Part shown: positions 19,622-28,608 of the stretch, piece after piece
Numbering within the stretch: position 1 is the stretch's first letter
Layout: each line of letters opens with the position of its first letter
Source of the DNA: Aquamicrobium lusatiense
GTDB taxonomy: Bacteria; Pseudomonadota; Alphaproteobacteria; Rhizobiales; Rhizobiaceae
Length of the DNA stretch: 64,000 nt
Reading direction: 5' to 3'
NCBI RefSeq assembly: GCF_014201615.1
Contig: NZ_JACHEU010000001.1
Span: 2,375,631-2,439,630 of the forward strand
The notes under the pieces: model-generated
What the model was told of the DNA's origin: nothing
Database searches by the model: none
What the model saw: the letters and a program-made list of their open reading frames with translations, nothing else
Made by a program: the position numbers and the translations under genes

Positions 19622-19792
19622 TGCAATCCTCCAGCGATGAACGGTCCCGTCAATATCACGCATTTATCCGCTCGTCGTGGCGTCGGGCAATGAATTCAGA
19701 GATTATCCGCATTGGCATTCGCATCGATTTGGCTGGGGGTGGAAGGGCTGGATCGCTTTCGCTGCAGGGAAGAATCCGGCTATCATGCGGGC

Positions 19793-21634
19793 ATGCGAAT
19801 TCATCAGCTTCCCGAAACCATGATCAACCAGATCGCTGCCGGCGAGGTGATCGAACGCCCTGCCTCGGTGGTCAAGGAACTCGTTGAAAACGCACTCGAC
19901 GCGGGTGCTGCCCGTATCGAAATCGTCACTGGCGGCGGCGGGCTCAACCTGATCCGCGTCACCGATGACGGATCGGGCATGAGCGAGCAGGAACTGCCTC
20001 TGGCCATCGGCCGCCACTGCACCTCCAAGCTTGCCGACGACATTCATGACATCCGCTCGCTGGGCTTCCGGGGCGAGGCGCTGCCCTCTATCGGATCGGT
20101 GGCCCGGCTTTCGATCCGATCGCGGGCGCAAGACAGCGACAGCGGCGCGGAAATCGCAGTCGAAGGCGGGCGCATCGCTCCGGTGCGCCCGGCCCCCGCC
20201 AATCGCGGCACTACCGTGGAGGTGCGGGACCTGTTCTTCGCCACCCCTGCCCGGCTCAAATTCATGAAGACCGAGCGCGCGGAGAGTTCCGCGACGAGCG
20301 ACATCATCCGGCGCATTTCCATCGCCTTTCCTGCCGTGCGCTTCACACTGGCAGGCGCTGACCGCTCGACGCTCGACCTGCCGGCCACCGGCGATACGCT
20401 AGAGGGCCAGCTGGAGCGTATCGCGCAGGTCATGGGACGTGAGTTTGCAGAGAACGCTATTCCCATCGATGCCATGCGCGAAGGCGTGCATCTTCAGGGC
20501 TATGTTTCCATTCCCTCCTACAGCCGGGCCAACGCGCTTCAGCAATATGCCTATGTGAACGGACGCCCGATCCGCGACAAGCTGTTTGCAGGTGCGATAC
20601 GCGGTGCCTATGCCGATGTTCTGCCACGCGACCGGCACGCCGTGACCGTGCTTTTCCTCAACGTCGATCCCGCCACGGTGGACGTCAATGTTCATCCCGC
20701 GAAGGCCGATGTGCGCTTCCGCGATCCCGGTCTCGTGCGTGGCCTTATCGTAGGATCGATCCGTCAGGCGCTTGCGGAAGCAGGTGTTCGGGCGGCGACA
20801 ACGGGAGCCGCCGGCATGATGGCGGCCTTTCGTTCCGGCCCCGCACCCTCGACCGGAGCCGGCCCGGCTTTCTCCTACGGCGGGCAGGCACCCATGCAGC
20901 GGCCGGCGAATTTCGATCTGGGGGGCTCTCCTCATCGTCCGCTCGATTCTGACAGCCGGTTTTCAGAGAGCGATCAGGCAAGCTTTACGCCGATGACGGC
21001 AGCGAGTGCCGATGCGCGCGCAGGCCTTGCCGAGGCAGATGAAGCGCTAGAAGCAACCGCCCTGGGTGCGGCGCGGGCGCAGGTCCACGAGAATTACATC
21101 GTCGCCCAGACGCAGGATTCGCTGATCATCGTGGACCAGCACGCAGCCCATGAGCGGCTGGTCTATGAAGCACTGAAAAATGCGCTGCATTCGCGGGCCG
21201 TGCCCTCACAGATGCTGCTTTTGCCGGAGATCGTCGATCTGCCGCAGGACGATGCCGAGCGGCTTGCTGTCCATGCGCCAACTCTGGAGCGCTTCGGGCT
21301 GAGGCTGGAGCGCTTTGGCCCCGGCGCTGTTGCGGTACGGGAAACCCCTTCCATGCTGGGTGAAGTCGACGTGCAGCAACTGGTCCGTGATCTCGCGGAT
21401 GAAATCGCCGATCACGATACCACCGAAACACTCACGGAGCGGCTTCATCACATCGCAGCCACCATGGCCTGCCATGGCTCGGTGCGCTCCGGGCGCCGGC
21501 TCAAGCCCGAGGAAATGAACGCCCTGCTGCGGCAGATGGAAGCCACGCCCGGTTCCGGCACCTGCAATCATGGCCGGCCCACCTATATCGAACTGAAGCT
21601 TGCCGATATCGAGCGCCTGTTCGGCCGGCGATAA
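19793..21634 (+). CDS. mutL: DNA mismatch repair protein MutL
   Basis: MutL links MutS mismatch recognition to strand incision. Start at 19793 ([19 protein letters not shown]) gives 613 residues. The GHKL ATPase shows [26 protein letters not shown] and [11 protein letters not shown]. The C-terminal domain has [12 protein letters not shown], which satisfies DQHA-x2-E-x4-E, the nicking-endonuclease motif absent from E. coli MutL. It also has [10 protein letters not shown] and CNHGRPTY, variants of the ACR and CPHGRP metal motifs. This suggests MutH-independent mismatch repair. A Pro/Ala-rich linker separates the domains at about 345-430. DUF2093 follows at 65 bp. Confidence 0.97.
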   Translation: MRIHQLPETMINQIAAGEVIERPASVVKELVENALDAGAARIEIVTGGGGLNLIRVTDDGSGMSEQELPLAIGRHCTSKLADDIHDIRSLGFRGEALPSIGSVARLSIRSRAQDSDSGAEIAVEGGRIAPVRPAPANRGTTVEVRDLFFATPARLKFMKTERAESSATSDIIRRISIAFPAVRFTLAGADRSTLDLPATGDTLEGQLERIAQVMGREFAENAIPIDAMREGVHLQGYVSIPSYSRANALQQYAYVNGRPIRDKLFAGAIRGAYADVLPRDRHAVTVLFLNVDPATVDVNVHPAKADVRFRDPGLVRGLIVGSIRQALAEAGVRAATTGAAGMMAAFRSGPAPSTGAGPAFSYGGQAPMQRPANFDLGGSPHRPLDSDSRFSESDQASFTPMTAASADARAGLAEADEALEATALGAARAQVHENYIVAQTQDSLIIVDQHAAHERLVYEALKNALHSRAVPSQMLLLPEIVDLPQDDAERLAVHAPTLERFGLRLERFGPGAVAVRETPSMLGEVDVQQLVRDLADEIADHDTTETLTERLHHIAATMACHGSVRSGRRLKPEEMNALLRQMEATPGSGTCNHGRPTYIELKLADIERLFGRR

Positions 21635-21699
21635 CGAGCGCGAACTTGACCTTGCCACTTTTTGCGGCGATGAAAGATCAATTCAACTGGCAGATTTCC

Positions 21700-21936
21700 A
21701 TGATGAACCGTTTTGAAGGGCCCGGCAGCCGCGAGGCCCGCATCCGCTATCTGGATGGCGACTTTCAGGTCACCAGCCCCGGCTCGTTCGTTCGCTGCGC
21801 TGTCACCGGCGAAAACATCACGCTTGATGAGCTGAGATACTGGAGCGTCGAGCGGCAGGAACCTTATGTGAGCGCGAAAGTGTCCTTCGAGCGCGAACTT
21901 GAGATGAACCCGCAACTGCGCGATCGCTCAAAGTAA
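21700..21936 (+). CDS. DUF2093 domain-containing protein
   Basis: This 78-residue protein is matched by the DUF2093 core EARIRYLDGDFQV...VRCAVTGENITLDELRYWSV, widespread downstream of mutL in Rhizobiales. The single Cys in VRCAVTG and the compact beta fold suggest a small cytosolic protein. Function is unknown. The start is uncertain: ATG at 21700 or 21703 fits the conserved MNRFEG beginning, while ATG at 21670 would add ten residues. No strong ribosome-binding site decides it. Confidence 0.8.
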   Translation: MMNRFEGPGSREARIRYLDGDFQVTSPGSFVRCAVTGENITLDELRYWSVERQEPYVSAKVSFERELEMNPQLRDRSK

Positions 21937-21946
21937 CACCGCTAGG

Positions 21947-21989
21947 GCATTTTACAGCCAGACGGAAACATCTGGCGTCGCATAAATGC
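21947..21989. repeat. Imperfect inverted repeat downstream of DUF2093
   Basis: GCATTT (21947-21952) pairs with AAATGC (21984-21989), and nested CCAGA (21958-21962) pairs with TCTGG (21971-21975). Together with the adjacent hairpin at 22005-22047 it forms a two-stem intergenic block of about 100 bp between convergent genes. This looks like dispersed palindromic repeats of Rhizobiales genomes, but that is not checkable here. Confidence 0.5.
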
Positions 21990-22004
21990 AGCCAAAACAA
22001 AGAG

Positions 22005-22047
22005 ATAGAGCATTTCTGCGATTCAGAGAAAAGCAGAAATACTCTAT
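22005..22047 (-). terminator. Long inverted repeat overlapping the lpxK stop
   Basis: ATAGAGCATTTCTGC (22005-22019) pairs with GCAGAAATACTCTAT (22033-22047), 14 of 15 positions, around a 13-base loop. The right arm overlaps the lpxK stop codon at 22044-22046. It may end the lpxK operon. The AT/GC pattern and lack of a U-run also suit a dispersed palindromic repeat unit. Confidence 0.55.
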
Positions 22048-23072
22048 TCGGCAAGTCGCCGTAATTTCCAGGCTTCCACCGTTTCGTTGATGATGCGAAC
22101 CGGCGTATGCGGCTGGTCGAACACCGTAGCGATCTCCAGCACATTCAGCTTGTCCAGAAATTCCGGTTCCGCCGCGCCATGGCGCAGCCGCACCGCATCC
22201 TTCGCCGTCGTGATCAGCTCAAGACCTTCGGCCTTCGCCGAGGACAACAGCCCGGCCAGCTCATCGGCATCATAGAAATGGTGATCGGGAAACGGGCGGG
22301 CCTGCACGACCGTCGCCCCTGCCCTCGTTACCGTGTCGAAGAACTTTTCCGGGTGACCGATGCCTGCGAAGGCGAAAAAGCGGCGTCCCGCGAACCGTTC
22401 GCCATCGAGCGGCTGTAAGCCGGCATCGAAAATCGGTTTTCCGGCCCGTGCCGCCTGCCGCACAACGCCATCAGCGGCGCTGCCATCACCCATTCGCAAC
22501 AGGGCATCCGTATAGACCAGCTGATCGACGACCTTAGCCCGCAGCGGGCCGGCGGGAATGACCCTGCCATTGCCTAATCCGTGACGGGAATCGACCACCA
22601 ATAGCGCATAATCGATGTGGATGCGGGCGCTCTGGAAACCATCATCCATGATGAGGAAGTTGCAGCCCTCCTGCTCCAGCAGCAGACGGGCACCGGCGGC
22701 GCGGTTGGCGGTTACTGCAACGGGTGCATGCGCGGCCAGAAGCAGCGGTTCGTCGCCCACATGCTTCGCCGCGTCGTGATGGGGGTCAACCACATGCGGG
22801 GTTGAAAATCCGCCGCCATGCCCGCGCGACAGAATGCCGGGCGCAAAACCCAAGGCGCGGGCCTGCTCGGCGAAAGCGATCGCGACGGGCGTCTTGCCAG
22901 TGCCGCCGACGGTGAAATTGCCGATGCATAGCACAGGTGCGGGCATTTTTTCGCGGCGCGCATTGCGCAGTCGGCGACCTGCAACGAAACTATAGGCAGC
23001 AGCCAGCGGCGAAAGCGCCAGGGCGCGCCAGTCCGGTTTTTCCCACCAGAAAGGCGGTGCTTCGCTGGCCAT
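22044..23072 (-). CDS. lpxK: Tetraacyldisaccharide 4'-kinase LpxK
   Basis: LpxK phosphorylates the 4' position of the tetraacyl disaccharide to make lipid IVA at the inner face of the inner membrane. The protein has 342 residues. A hydrophobic N-terminal segment (LSPLAAAYSFVAGRRL) anchors it. The P-loop GGTGKT follows CIGNFTVG (about 50-62), and DDGFQ appears near residue 140. It is the last gene of a tight minus-strand run, 3 bp after waaA. Pairing of waaA with lpxK is usual in Rhizobiales. Confidence 0.96.
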   Translation of the reverse strand: MASEAPPFWWEKPDWRALALSPLAAAYSFVAGRRLRNARREKMPAPVLCIGNFTVGGTGKTPVAIAFAEQARALGFAPGILSRGHGGGFSTPHVVDPHHDAAKHVGDEPLLLAAHAPVAVTANRAAGARLLLEQEGCNFLIMDDGFQSARIHIDYALLVVDSRHGLGNGRVIPAGPLRAKVVDQLVYTDALLRMGDGSAADGVVRQAARAGKPIFDAGLQPLDGERFAGRRFFAFAGIGHPEKFFDTVTRAGATVVQARPFPDHHFYDADELAGLLSSAKAEGLELITTAKDAVRLRHGAAEPEFLDKLNVLEIATVFDQPHTPVRIINETVEAWKLRRLAE

Positions 23073-23075
23073 GTG

Positions 23076-24392
23076 TCAGCCCTTGCCTGCCCGGTGCAAT
23101 CTCGATTGCACGATCAGAGGATGAATGAACGGCTCCAGCGCCTTCATCGTGGCGGCCAGTGCCCCACGCATGTTCTGCACTGTCGCCGCTGCGGCAACCA
23201 TCATGCCTCGCCTGGCATCCGGATTTGCCAGCAGATAATTGACGGCCCCTGCAAGCATGTTGCGATCACGTACGAGCTTGGCACCGCCGGCATCGATCAG
23301 ATTCTTGTAGGCTTCGCGGAAATTCTGGACGTCGCGTCCCGCCAGTATCGCAGTGTCCAGCATTGCCGGCTCCAGCGGGTTTTGCCCTCCTGTGGAAGAC
23401 AGCGAACGGCCGACGAAGGCAATTTCCGTGAGCCGAAGATAAAGCCCCATCTCGCCGATCGTGTCGCCCAGCAGAATATCGGTATCGGCCGCAACGGGCT
23501 CGCCGGAACTGCGCCGCACCAGCCGCAGGCCCATGGCGCCGATCTCCTGCGCCAGCTCATCGGCTCTGGCCGGATGGCGCGGCACCACGATCGTCAGCAG
23601 GCCGGGATGGCGCTTGCGCAGCGCGGCATGAATTTCGGCCGCCATCTTTTCCTCGCCGTCATGCGTGGAAACTGCGGCCCAGGTTGGACGTGCACCTATC
23701 TGGCGCTGGAGAACCAGCAGTGCTTTTTCATCGACCGGCGGCGGCGGCGTATCCACCTTGAGGTTGCCCGACACGCTCACCGGGCGTGCGCCGAGCGTAC
23801 GGAAGCGTTCGCCGTCGATCTCGGACTGCGCCACCACATGCGAAAAATTCTCGAACAGAGCCTCGGCAAGACTTGCCCGCTTGGTCCATGATGCGAACGA
23901 CTTGTCCGACATGCGTCCGTTGACCAGCACCTGCGGAATGTTGCGCGCACCGAGTTCGAGTATGGTCATGGGCCAGATTTCGGATTCCGCGATGATCGCG
24001 AGGTCAGGGTGCCAGTGATTGAGGAAGCGGCTGACGGCCGGCTTGATATCCAGAGGCACATACTGGTGAATGACGCTGTCACCCAGCCTTTCGCGGACAA
24101 CTTTGGCGGATGTCACCGTGCCTGTCGTCAGCACGATATTGACGCCATAGCTCAGGATCGTCTGCACGAGCGGCACGATCGCGATGGTTTCGCCGACGCT
24201 GGCGGCATGGAACCAGATCAGGGGGCCATCCGGGCGCTGCTGTCCTGCAATGCCATAGCGCTCTTTCGAACGGCCCTTGTCTTCCTTGCCCTTCGAGGCA
24301 CGCCAGGCAACATAAGGTCCCATCAGGGGAAACGCGGCAGCTCCCGCATATCGGTAGAGCGTCAACAGGGTTCGGGCTGCACGTTCGCTCAT
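23076..24392 (-). CDS. waaA: 3-deoxy-D-manno-octulosonic acid (Kdo) transferase
   Basis: WaaA (KdtA) is the GT30 enzyme that adds Kdo to lipid IVA. The 438 residues begin with a short membrane-anchor region. They contain the N-terminal WFHAASVGE motif (about 55-63), which includes the essential Glu of GT30 enzymes. The C-terminal GT-B nucleotide-binding half has GRSLSSTGGQNPLEPA. The length is near the family's 420-430. Its start overlaps the end of the DUF374 gene by 4 bp, so the two are translationally coupled. Confidence 0.96.
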   Translation of the reverse strand: MSERAARTLLTLYRYAGAAAFPLMGPYVAWRASKGKEDKGRSKERYGIAGQQRPDGPLIWFHAASVGETIAIVPLVQTILSYGVNIVLTTGTVTSAKVVRERLGDSVIHQYVPLDIKPAVSRFLNHWHPDLAIIAESEIWPMTILELGARNIPQVLVNGRMSDKSFASWTKRASLAEALFENFSHVVAQSEIDGERFRTLGARPVSVSGNLKVDTPPPPVDEKALLVLQRQIGARPTWAAVSTHDGEEKMAAEIHAALRKRHPGLLTIVVPRHPARADELAQEIGAMGLRLVRRSSGEPVAADTDILLGDTIGEMGLYLRLTEIAFVGRSLSSTGGQNPLEPAMLDTAILAGRDVQNFREAYKNLIDAGGAKLVRDRNMLAGAVNYLLANPDARRGMMVAAAATVQNMRGALAATMKALEPFIHPLIVQSRLHRAGKG

Positions 24393-25177
24393 TGCGCTGT
24401 ATCCACCAGAGCGTAGGCTTTTGCCGTAGCTTCGTTGAGCGATGCCGTCAGTTCCTGACGCTTGCGTTCCATTTCCGTATCATCCGCATCCTTGGGAACG
24501 AAGACAGGAGTGCCGATCACGAAGGACGATCTCCCGAAGGGCAGATTGATGGTGGTCTTGTCCCAGCTTTTTTCCAAAACCTTGCGGCGGCTGGTGGTCA
24601 TGGCTGCCGGCAGGATCGGGCGCCCGGAAAGGCGCGCCAGCAAAATGACACCCAGCCCTGCGTCGCGCGGGGTGCCGTGCGGAATGTCTGCAATCATGGC
24701 TACATTCTTGCCAGCCACCAGCGACTTTTTGAGGGCAATCAGAGCCTTGGCTCCTCCCTTGTCCAGATGGCGTGTATTTTCGCGGCCGCCTGAGCCGCGC
24801 ACGGCTTCGATGCCGAATTTTTCGACCACAAGCGCATTCAGCTCGGCGTCGGCACTGCGTGACACCATGGCGACCAGCGGGCGTCCTTTCGGATAGAAAA
24901 CCGGCGCCATCAGGTGCTGGCCATGCCACAATGCGATAATTCCCGGCTGCAGATGCTCATGTTCGCCGTCGGCAACGACGGTAGAACCACGGGTCAAAGG
25001 ATTGGTCAGCCGGACCAGACGCAGAAACCAGGAAAGGAGACTGGTCAGCACAGCCTTGGTAAAGCGCGACCGTGCGAGCGGCTGACGAATGCGACGCCAC
25101 AGCCGCTTCAACGCCGTCTGGCGCTTTTCACGCACAGCAGGCGCTTGCGCCTCGGCCGGTGCGGCTTCCTGCTCCAT
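24389..25177 (-). CDS. DUF374 lysophospholipid acyltransferase family protein
   Basis: This 262-residue protein has a basic N-terminus, a hydrophobic segment (about 40-57) and the DUF374/LPLAT core. The core contains IALWHGQHLMAP (the acyltransferase His region), VSRSADAELNALVVEKFG, RGSGGRENTRHLDKGG and ADIPHGTPRDAGLGVI. Members are thought to transfer acyl chains to lipid acceptors, and the tight coupling to waaA (4-bp overlap) and lpxK suggests lipid A or membrane lipid assembly. The precise acceptor is unknown. It starts 2 bp after DUF4170. Confidence 0.88.
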   Translation of the reverse strand: MEQEAAPAEAQAPAVREKRQTALKRLWRRIRQPLARSRFTKAVLTSLLSWFLRLVRLTNPLTRGSTVVADGEHEHLQPGIIALWHGQHLMAPVFYPKGRPLVAMVSRSADAELNALVVEKFGIEAVRGSGGRENTRHLDKGGAKALIALKKSLVAGKNVAMIADIPHGTPRDAGLGVILLARLSGRPILPAAMTTSRRKVLEKSWDKTTINLPFGRSSFVIGTPVFVPKDADDTEMERKRQELTASLNEATAKAYALVDTAQ

Positions 25178-25179
25178 GC

Positions 25180-25422
25180 TCAGGCGTCGGCCTTGTTATC
25201 GGGATCGAGCAGCCTGTGCAGATGCACCACGAAATAACGCATATGTGCGTTGTCAACGCTCGCCTGCGCCTTGGATTTCCATGCTGCCTGCGCCGCCTGA
25301 TAATTTGGGTAAACTCCCACAATATCCAACGCATTGAGGTCACGGAATTCATTGCTTCCGAGTTCCTTCAGCTCGCCGCCGAACACCAGATGCAGAAGCT
25401 GCTTGTCATCACCGCTGCTCAT
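25180..25422 (-). CDS. DUF4170 domain-containing protein
   Basis: This 80-residue soluble protein starts at 25422 (MSSGDDKQLLHLVFGGEL), with a longer start possible at 25446. The conserved core is LVFGGELKEL...FRDLNALDIVGVYPNY, followed by an Ala-rich helix and MRYFVVHLHRLLDP at the end. Function is unknown. It sits 2 bp before an acyltransferase and in the same operon as waaA and lpxK, which makes an envelope-related role plausible, by context only. Confidence 0.82.
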   Translation of the reverse strand: MSSGDDKQLLHLVFGGELKELGSNEFRDLNALDIVGVYPNYQAAQAAWKSKAQASVDNAHMRYFVVHLHRLLDPDNKADA

Positions 25423-25495
25423 ATCCGTCCTCTTACTGAAAAACACCGCGCCCGGTCTAATCCAAACCGGCCGACAATTAAACCTTTAGCGATGC

Positions 25496-26323
25496 CTAAA
25501 CCGGGAAATGTGGTGCGCGACCTTCCGGTTTGGCGATCACGGCATAAAGCTCGTCAAGAAGCTCGTTGCTGCCAGCAACCAGCGCGCCATGCCGGATCAT
25601 CTCATCGGCGAATCGCGGCGGCAGTCCGTCTTCGGCAATCAGCTTGCCGCCAGCCTCTTCAAGAATGAGCGCGGCCGCGGCGAGGTCCCAGTCATGAGAG
25701 TCGGGTTTGACGAAGCTGGCATCGATGCGGCCGGCGGCAATCATGGCGATACGGTAGGCCAGAGACGGCACATAGCCGACCTTGCTGGCGCGCGCGATCA
25801 GATCCTTCGGTAGCTCATCGATCATGTCTTTGGGACCGGCGATTTCCGGCGATGAGCCAGCCGTCCTGACGGCAATGCGCTTGCCGTCAAGGAAAGCGCC
25901 GCCACTTGTTGTGGCGGAAAAGATTTCCCCCTTGGCGGGACAGTCGAGCACGCCCGCCAGCGACCGGCCCTCTTCAACCACCGCGATGCTGACGCACCAT
26001 GTCGGATTTCCGGCGATGAAGGCGCGGGTGCCGTCGATGGGATCCACGACGAAAGTGCGCGGAGCATCCAGCCGCTTCAGGTCATCGGCGGTTTCCTCCG
26101 AAAGCCAGCCATACCCCGGCCTCGCATTCAGAAGCGTCTCACGCAGGTACCTGTCGGCGGCGTAATCGGCCTCGCTGACCGGTGAAGACCCCTCCTTGAT
26201 CCAGACCTGCGGGTCCTTGCCGAAATAGCCCATGGCAATTTCACCGGCTTCCCGTGCCGCTTCCAGAAGCAGCGTCAGATCCTCCTGAGGGTCTGGAAGG
26301 TTGCGTTTGTCAGCTTCCGGCAA
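25496..26323 (-). CDS. cysQ: 3'(2'),5'-bisphosphate nucleotidase (CysQ-like), inositol monophosphatase family
   Basis: This Mg-dependent, Li-sensitive-type phosphatase probably removes the 3' phosphate of PAP/PAPS in sulfur metabolism. The 275 residues show the metal-binding VDPIDGTRAFIAG (about 96-108) and DWDLAAAALILEEAGG near 210. The start is a TTG at 26323, preceded by GAAGGG and overlapping the end of pmbA by 14 bp. No later Met occurs before the first conserved helix, so TTG is the best choice. An inositol monophosphatase activity cannot be excluded. Confidence 0.88.
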   Translation of the reverse strand: MPEADKRNLPDPQEDLTLLLEAAREAGEIAMGYFGKDPQVWIKEGSSPVSEADYAADRYLRETLLNARPGYGWLSEETADDLKRLDAPRTFVVDPIDGTRAFIAGNPTWCVSIAVVEEGRSLAGVLDCPAKGEIFSATTSGGAFLDGKRIAVRTAGSSPEIAGPKDMIDELPKDLIARASKVGYVPSLAYRIAMIAAGRIDASFVKPDSHDWDLAAAALILEEAGGKLIAEDGLPPRFADEMIRHGALVAGSNELLDELYAVIAKPEGRAPHFPV

Positions 26324-27653
26324 GGGTCATCCCTTCGATGAGCAATGTCGGCGCGGCCGTCCCGAAATTGCGGTCCAGATCGCTGGCCGGAACCATGTTC
26401 ATGAACATGTCTTTCAGGTTGGAAGCGATCGTTACCTCGGAAACGGGATAAGCCAGCTCGCCGTTCTCGATCCAGAAACCGGAGGCGCCGCGGCTGTATT
26501 CGCCGGTCACCATATTCACGCCCTGTCCAAACACTTCCGTGACATAAAAGCCGGATTTCAGGCTGGCGATCAGATCCTGGGGCGACGCCGCCCCTGCTTC
26601 GATCGCGAAATTGCTGGACGAGGGAGAGACCGAAGAGCCGCTGCGGGAACCACGTCCGTTGGTGATGAGGCCGAGCTCCGCTGAAGTGGAGAGCGAAAGC
26701 AGCCAATGGTTGAGAACACCATTGTCCACCATCACCAGCTTCTCGCCGCACACGCCCTCGCCGTCGAAAGGACGAGAGGACTGACCTCGCCGGCGCAGGG
26801 GATCATCGGTCACGGTGATCGCGGCATTGGCAATCTTTTTCCCCATCATGTCGCGCAGAAAGCTGGTCTTTCGGGCAACCGCAGCGCCGTTGATCGCCCC
26901 GGCCAGATGACCGGCGATGCCGCGCGCCACGCGCGGATCGTAAATCACATTCACCGCGCCGGTGGCGGCCTTGCGTGCGCCCAGTCGCCGGACTGCGCGT
27001 TCCCCGGCCTTGCGGCCGATATCTTGCGGAGACTCCAGATCCTCAAAATGCTGGCGGGACGAAAACTCATAATCCCGTTCCATACCTGTGCCTTCGCCGG
27101 CGATCACGCTTGTGGAGCGGGAAAAGCGGGTTACGGCATAGTGTCCGACAAAGCCGTTAGAGGCGGCCAGAACGAGCCCGCCCATGCCCGCGCCGGCGCT
27201 GCTGCCGGAGGAGTTGCTCACCCCGCTGACGGCAAGTGCCGCTGCTTCCGCAGCCAGAGCATCCTCCTTCAGCCTGCCGGGAGAAACCTCGGTCGCATCG
27301 AACAGGTCGAGATCGGCCGGATGGCGAACCAGAAGTGCGGGATCGGCAAGACCCTGATAAGGATCCTCAGGCGAAACCTTCGCCATGGATACGGCTCTTT
27401 CAGCCAACGTGGAGGGATCCGATGCGGCAGTTGCGGAAACGCTTGCGACGCGCTTGCCGACGAAGACGCGCAGCGACACATCCTCGCTTTCCGATGCGCC
27501 GGTTTCCTCGACTTTGCCAAGCCGCACCGAAACGCCCGTCGACCTGCTCAGAATGGCGACCGCATCGGCTGCATCCGCACCGGCCTTTCTGGCCGCTTCC
27601 ACCAGCGCCGAAACACGGTCTGTCAGCTTCGCGGCGTCGATCTTGTCAGTCAT
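26310..27653 (-). CDS. pmbA: TldD/PmbA (TldE) family metallopeptidase-related protein
   Basis: With ATG at 27653 (MTDKIDAAKL) the protein has 447 residues. The longer upstream ORF to 27701 has no family support. TldE/PmbA pairs with TldD to form a zinc protease that degrades unfolded peptides and matures some modified peptides. The C-terminal glycine-rich core includes FDGEGVCGEKLVMVDNGVLNHWL and GRGSRSGSSVSPSS, with MVTGEYSRGASGFWIENG near the end. TldE lacks the zinc ligands of TldD, and I see no HExxxH here. tldD is not in the window. It overlaps cysQ. Confidence 0.9.
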   Translation of the reverse strand: MTDKIDAAKLTDRVSALVEAARKAGADAADAVAILSRSTGVSVRLGKVEETGASESEDVSLRVFVGKRVASVSATAASDPSTLAERAVSMAKVSPEDPYQGLADPALLVRHPADLDLFDATEVSPGRLKEDALAAEAAALAVSGVSNSSGSSAGAGMGGLVLAASNGFVGHYAVTRFSRSTSVIAGEGTGMERDYEFSSRQHFEDLESPQDIGRKAGERAVRRLGARKAATGAVNVIYDPRVARGIAGHLAGAINGAAVARKTSFLRDMMGKKIANAAITVTDDPLRRRGQSSRPFDGEGVCGEKLVMVDNGVLNHWLLSLSTSAELGLITNGRGSRSGSSVSPSSSNFAIEAGAASPQDLIASLKSGFYVTEVFGQGVNMVTGEYSRGASGFWIENGELAYPVSEVTIASNLKDMFMNMVPASDLDRNFGTAAPTLLIEGMTLAGS

Positions 27654-27762
27654 ATCGAGATGATCCCATGAAGGGTGAGATGGCGACTTTCGAGCTTCCA
27701 TCTATTGTCGGCACCGTGCTTTCGCAATGGCGAAGGCAGTTCTGCCGGCTTTTTCATGGGCA

Positions 27763-28608
27763 TCAATGCTTTTTGGGCTCGTAACGCGCCTTCAGGGCCT
27801 CGTCGATCCTGCGCTTGGTCTCGTCCTTGACGGAAGCCGTTTCCTTCATCACCGCATCGAATTTGAGGAAATCGAGCACACGGAACCTGGAAACCGGCGG
27901 GCATATGATGACGTCGGGACGCACCTGCGTCAGCTTGTTGTCGATGATCGACTGCATCAGCAATTGCGTCGCACCGAACATCAGGTCGACCGAGGTCGGG
28001 CGTCGCGATCCGTTTTCGACCGGCGCGCCAATGACGTCGACAGCCACGACGATGTCCGCTTCATGACTGATCAGATCGAACGGGATGGGGTTGTAGATAC
28101 CGCCGTCGATCAGCAACCGCCCGTCACGGATGACCGGCCTGAACAGAGCGGGTATGGCTGCGGATGCGGCGATCGCCGACAAAAGATCGCCATCCTCCAG
28201 CACCGCCAGGCTGTGGCCGTAATAGTCGGTGGCGGTGATTTTCAGCGGAATCTGCAATCCGCCAAAGCTATCGGGTATAGACGCCGGCAAAAACGCTTTC
28301 AGGATCCGCTCGATATTGAACTGGCTGACGTGAAGCCCGCCCTTCATGAGTTCGGCAAGGCTGCCCGGGCGTGACTGCCAGATGCGGCTGGCCACTTCCG
28401 AGCGTTTCGACAGAATGGAGCGGCAATAGTCGCGGATTTCCTTTCCCGTCATGCCGGAAGCCATGGCAGCCCCGATGATCGCCCCGATGGACGATCCCGC
28501 GATAGACACCGGTCTGATCCCCAGTTCGTCGAAGGCCTCGACGATATGGATGTGGGCCAGGCCTCTGGCACCGCCACCGCCAAATGCGATGCCGAAGGTA
28601 GGGCTCAT
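27763..28608 (-). CDS. Patatin-like phospholipase (RssA/YchK-type)
   Basis: The 281 residues hold the full patatin signature: the oxyanion loop GGGARG (about 9-14), nucleophile GSSIG (about 38-42), and DGG (about 164-166), giving the Ser-Asp dyad. A cytosolic lipid acyl hydrolase is likely because no signal peptide is present. Its ATG overlaps the stop of the upstream M16 gene by 4 bp (ATGA), so it is translated with the protease pair. A 109-bp gap separates it from pmbA. Confidence 0.9.
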   Translation of the reverse strand: MSPTFGIAFGGGGARGLAHIHIVEAFDELGIRPVSIAGSSIGAIIGAAMASGMTGKEIRDYCRSILSKRSEVASRIWQSRPGSLAELMKGGLHVSQFNIERILKAFLPASIPDSFGGLQIPLKITATDYYGHSLAVLEDGDLLSAIAASAAIPALFRPVIRDGRLLIDGGIYNPIPFDLISHEADIVVAVDVIGAPVENGSRRPTSVDLMFGATQLLMQSIIDNKLTQVRPDVIICPPVSRFRVLDFLKFDAVMKETASVKDETKRRIDEALKARYEPKKH

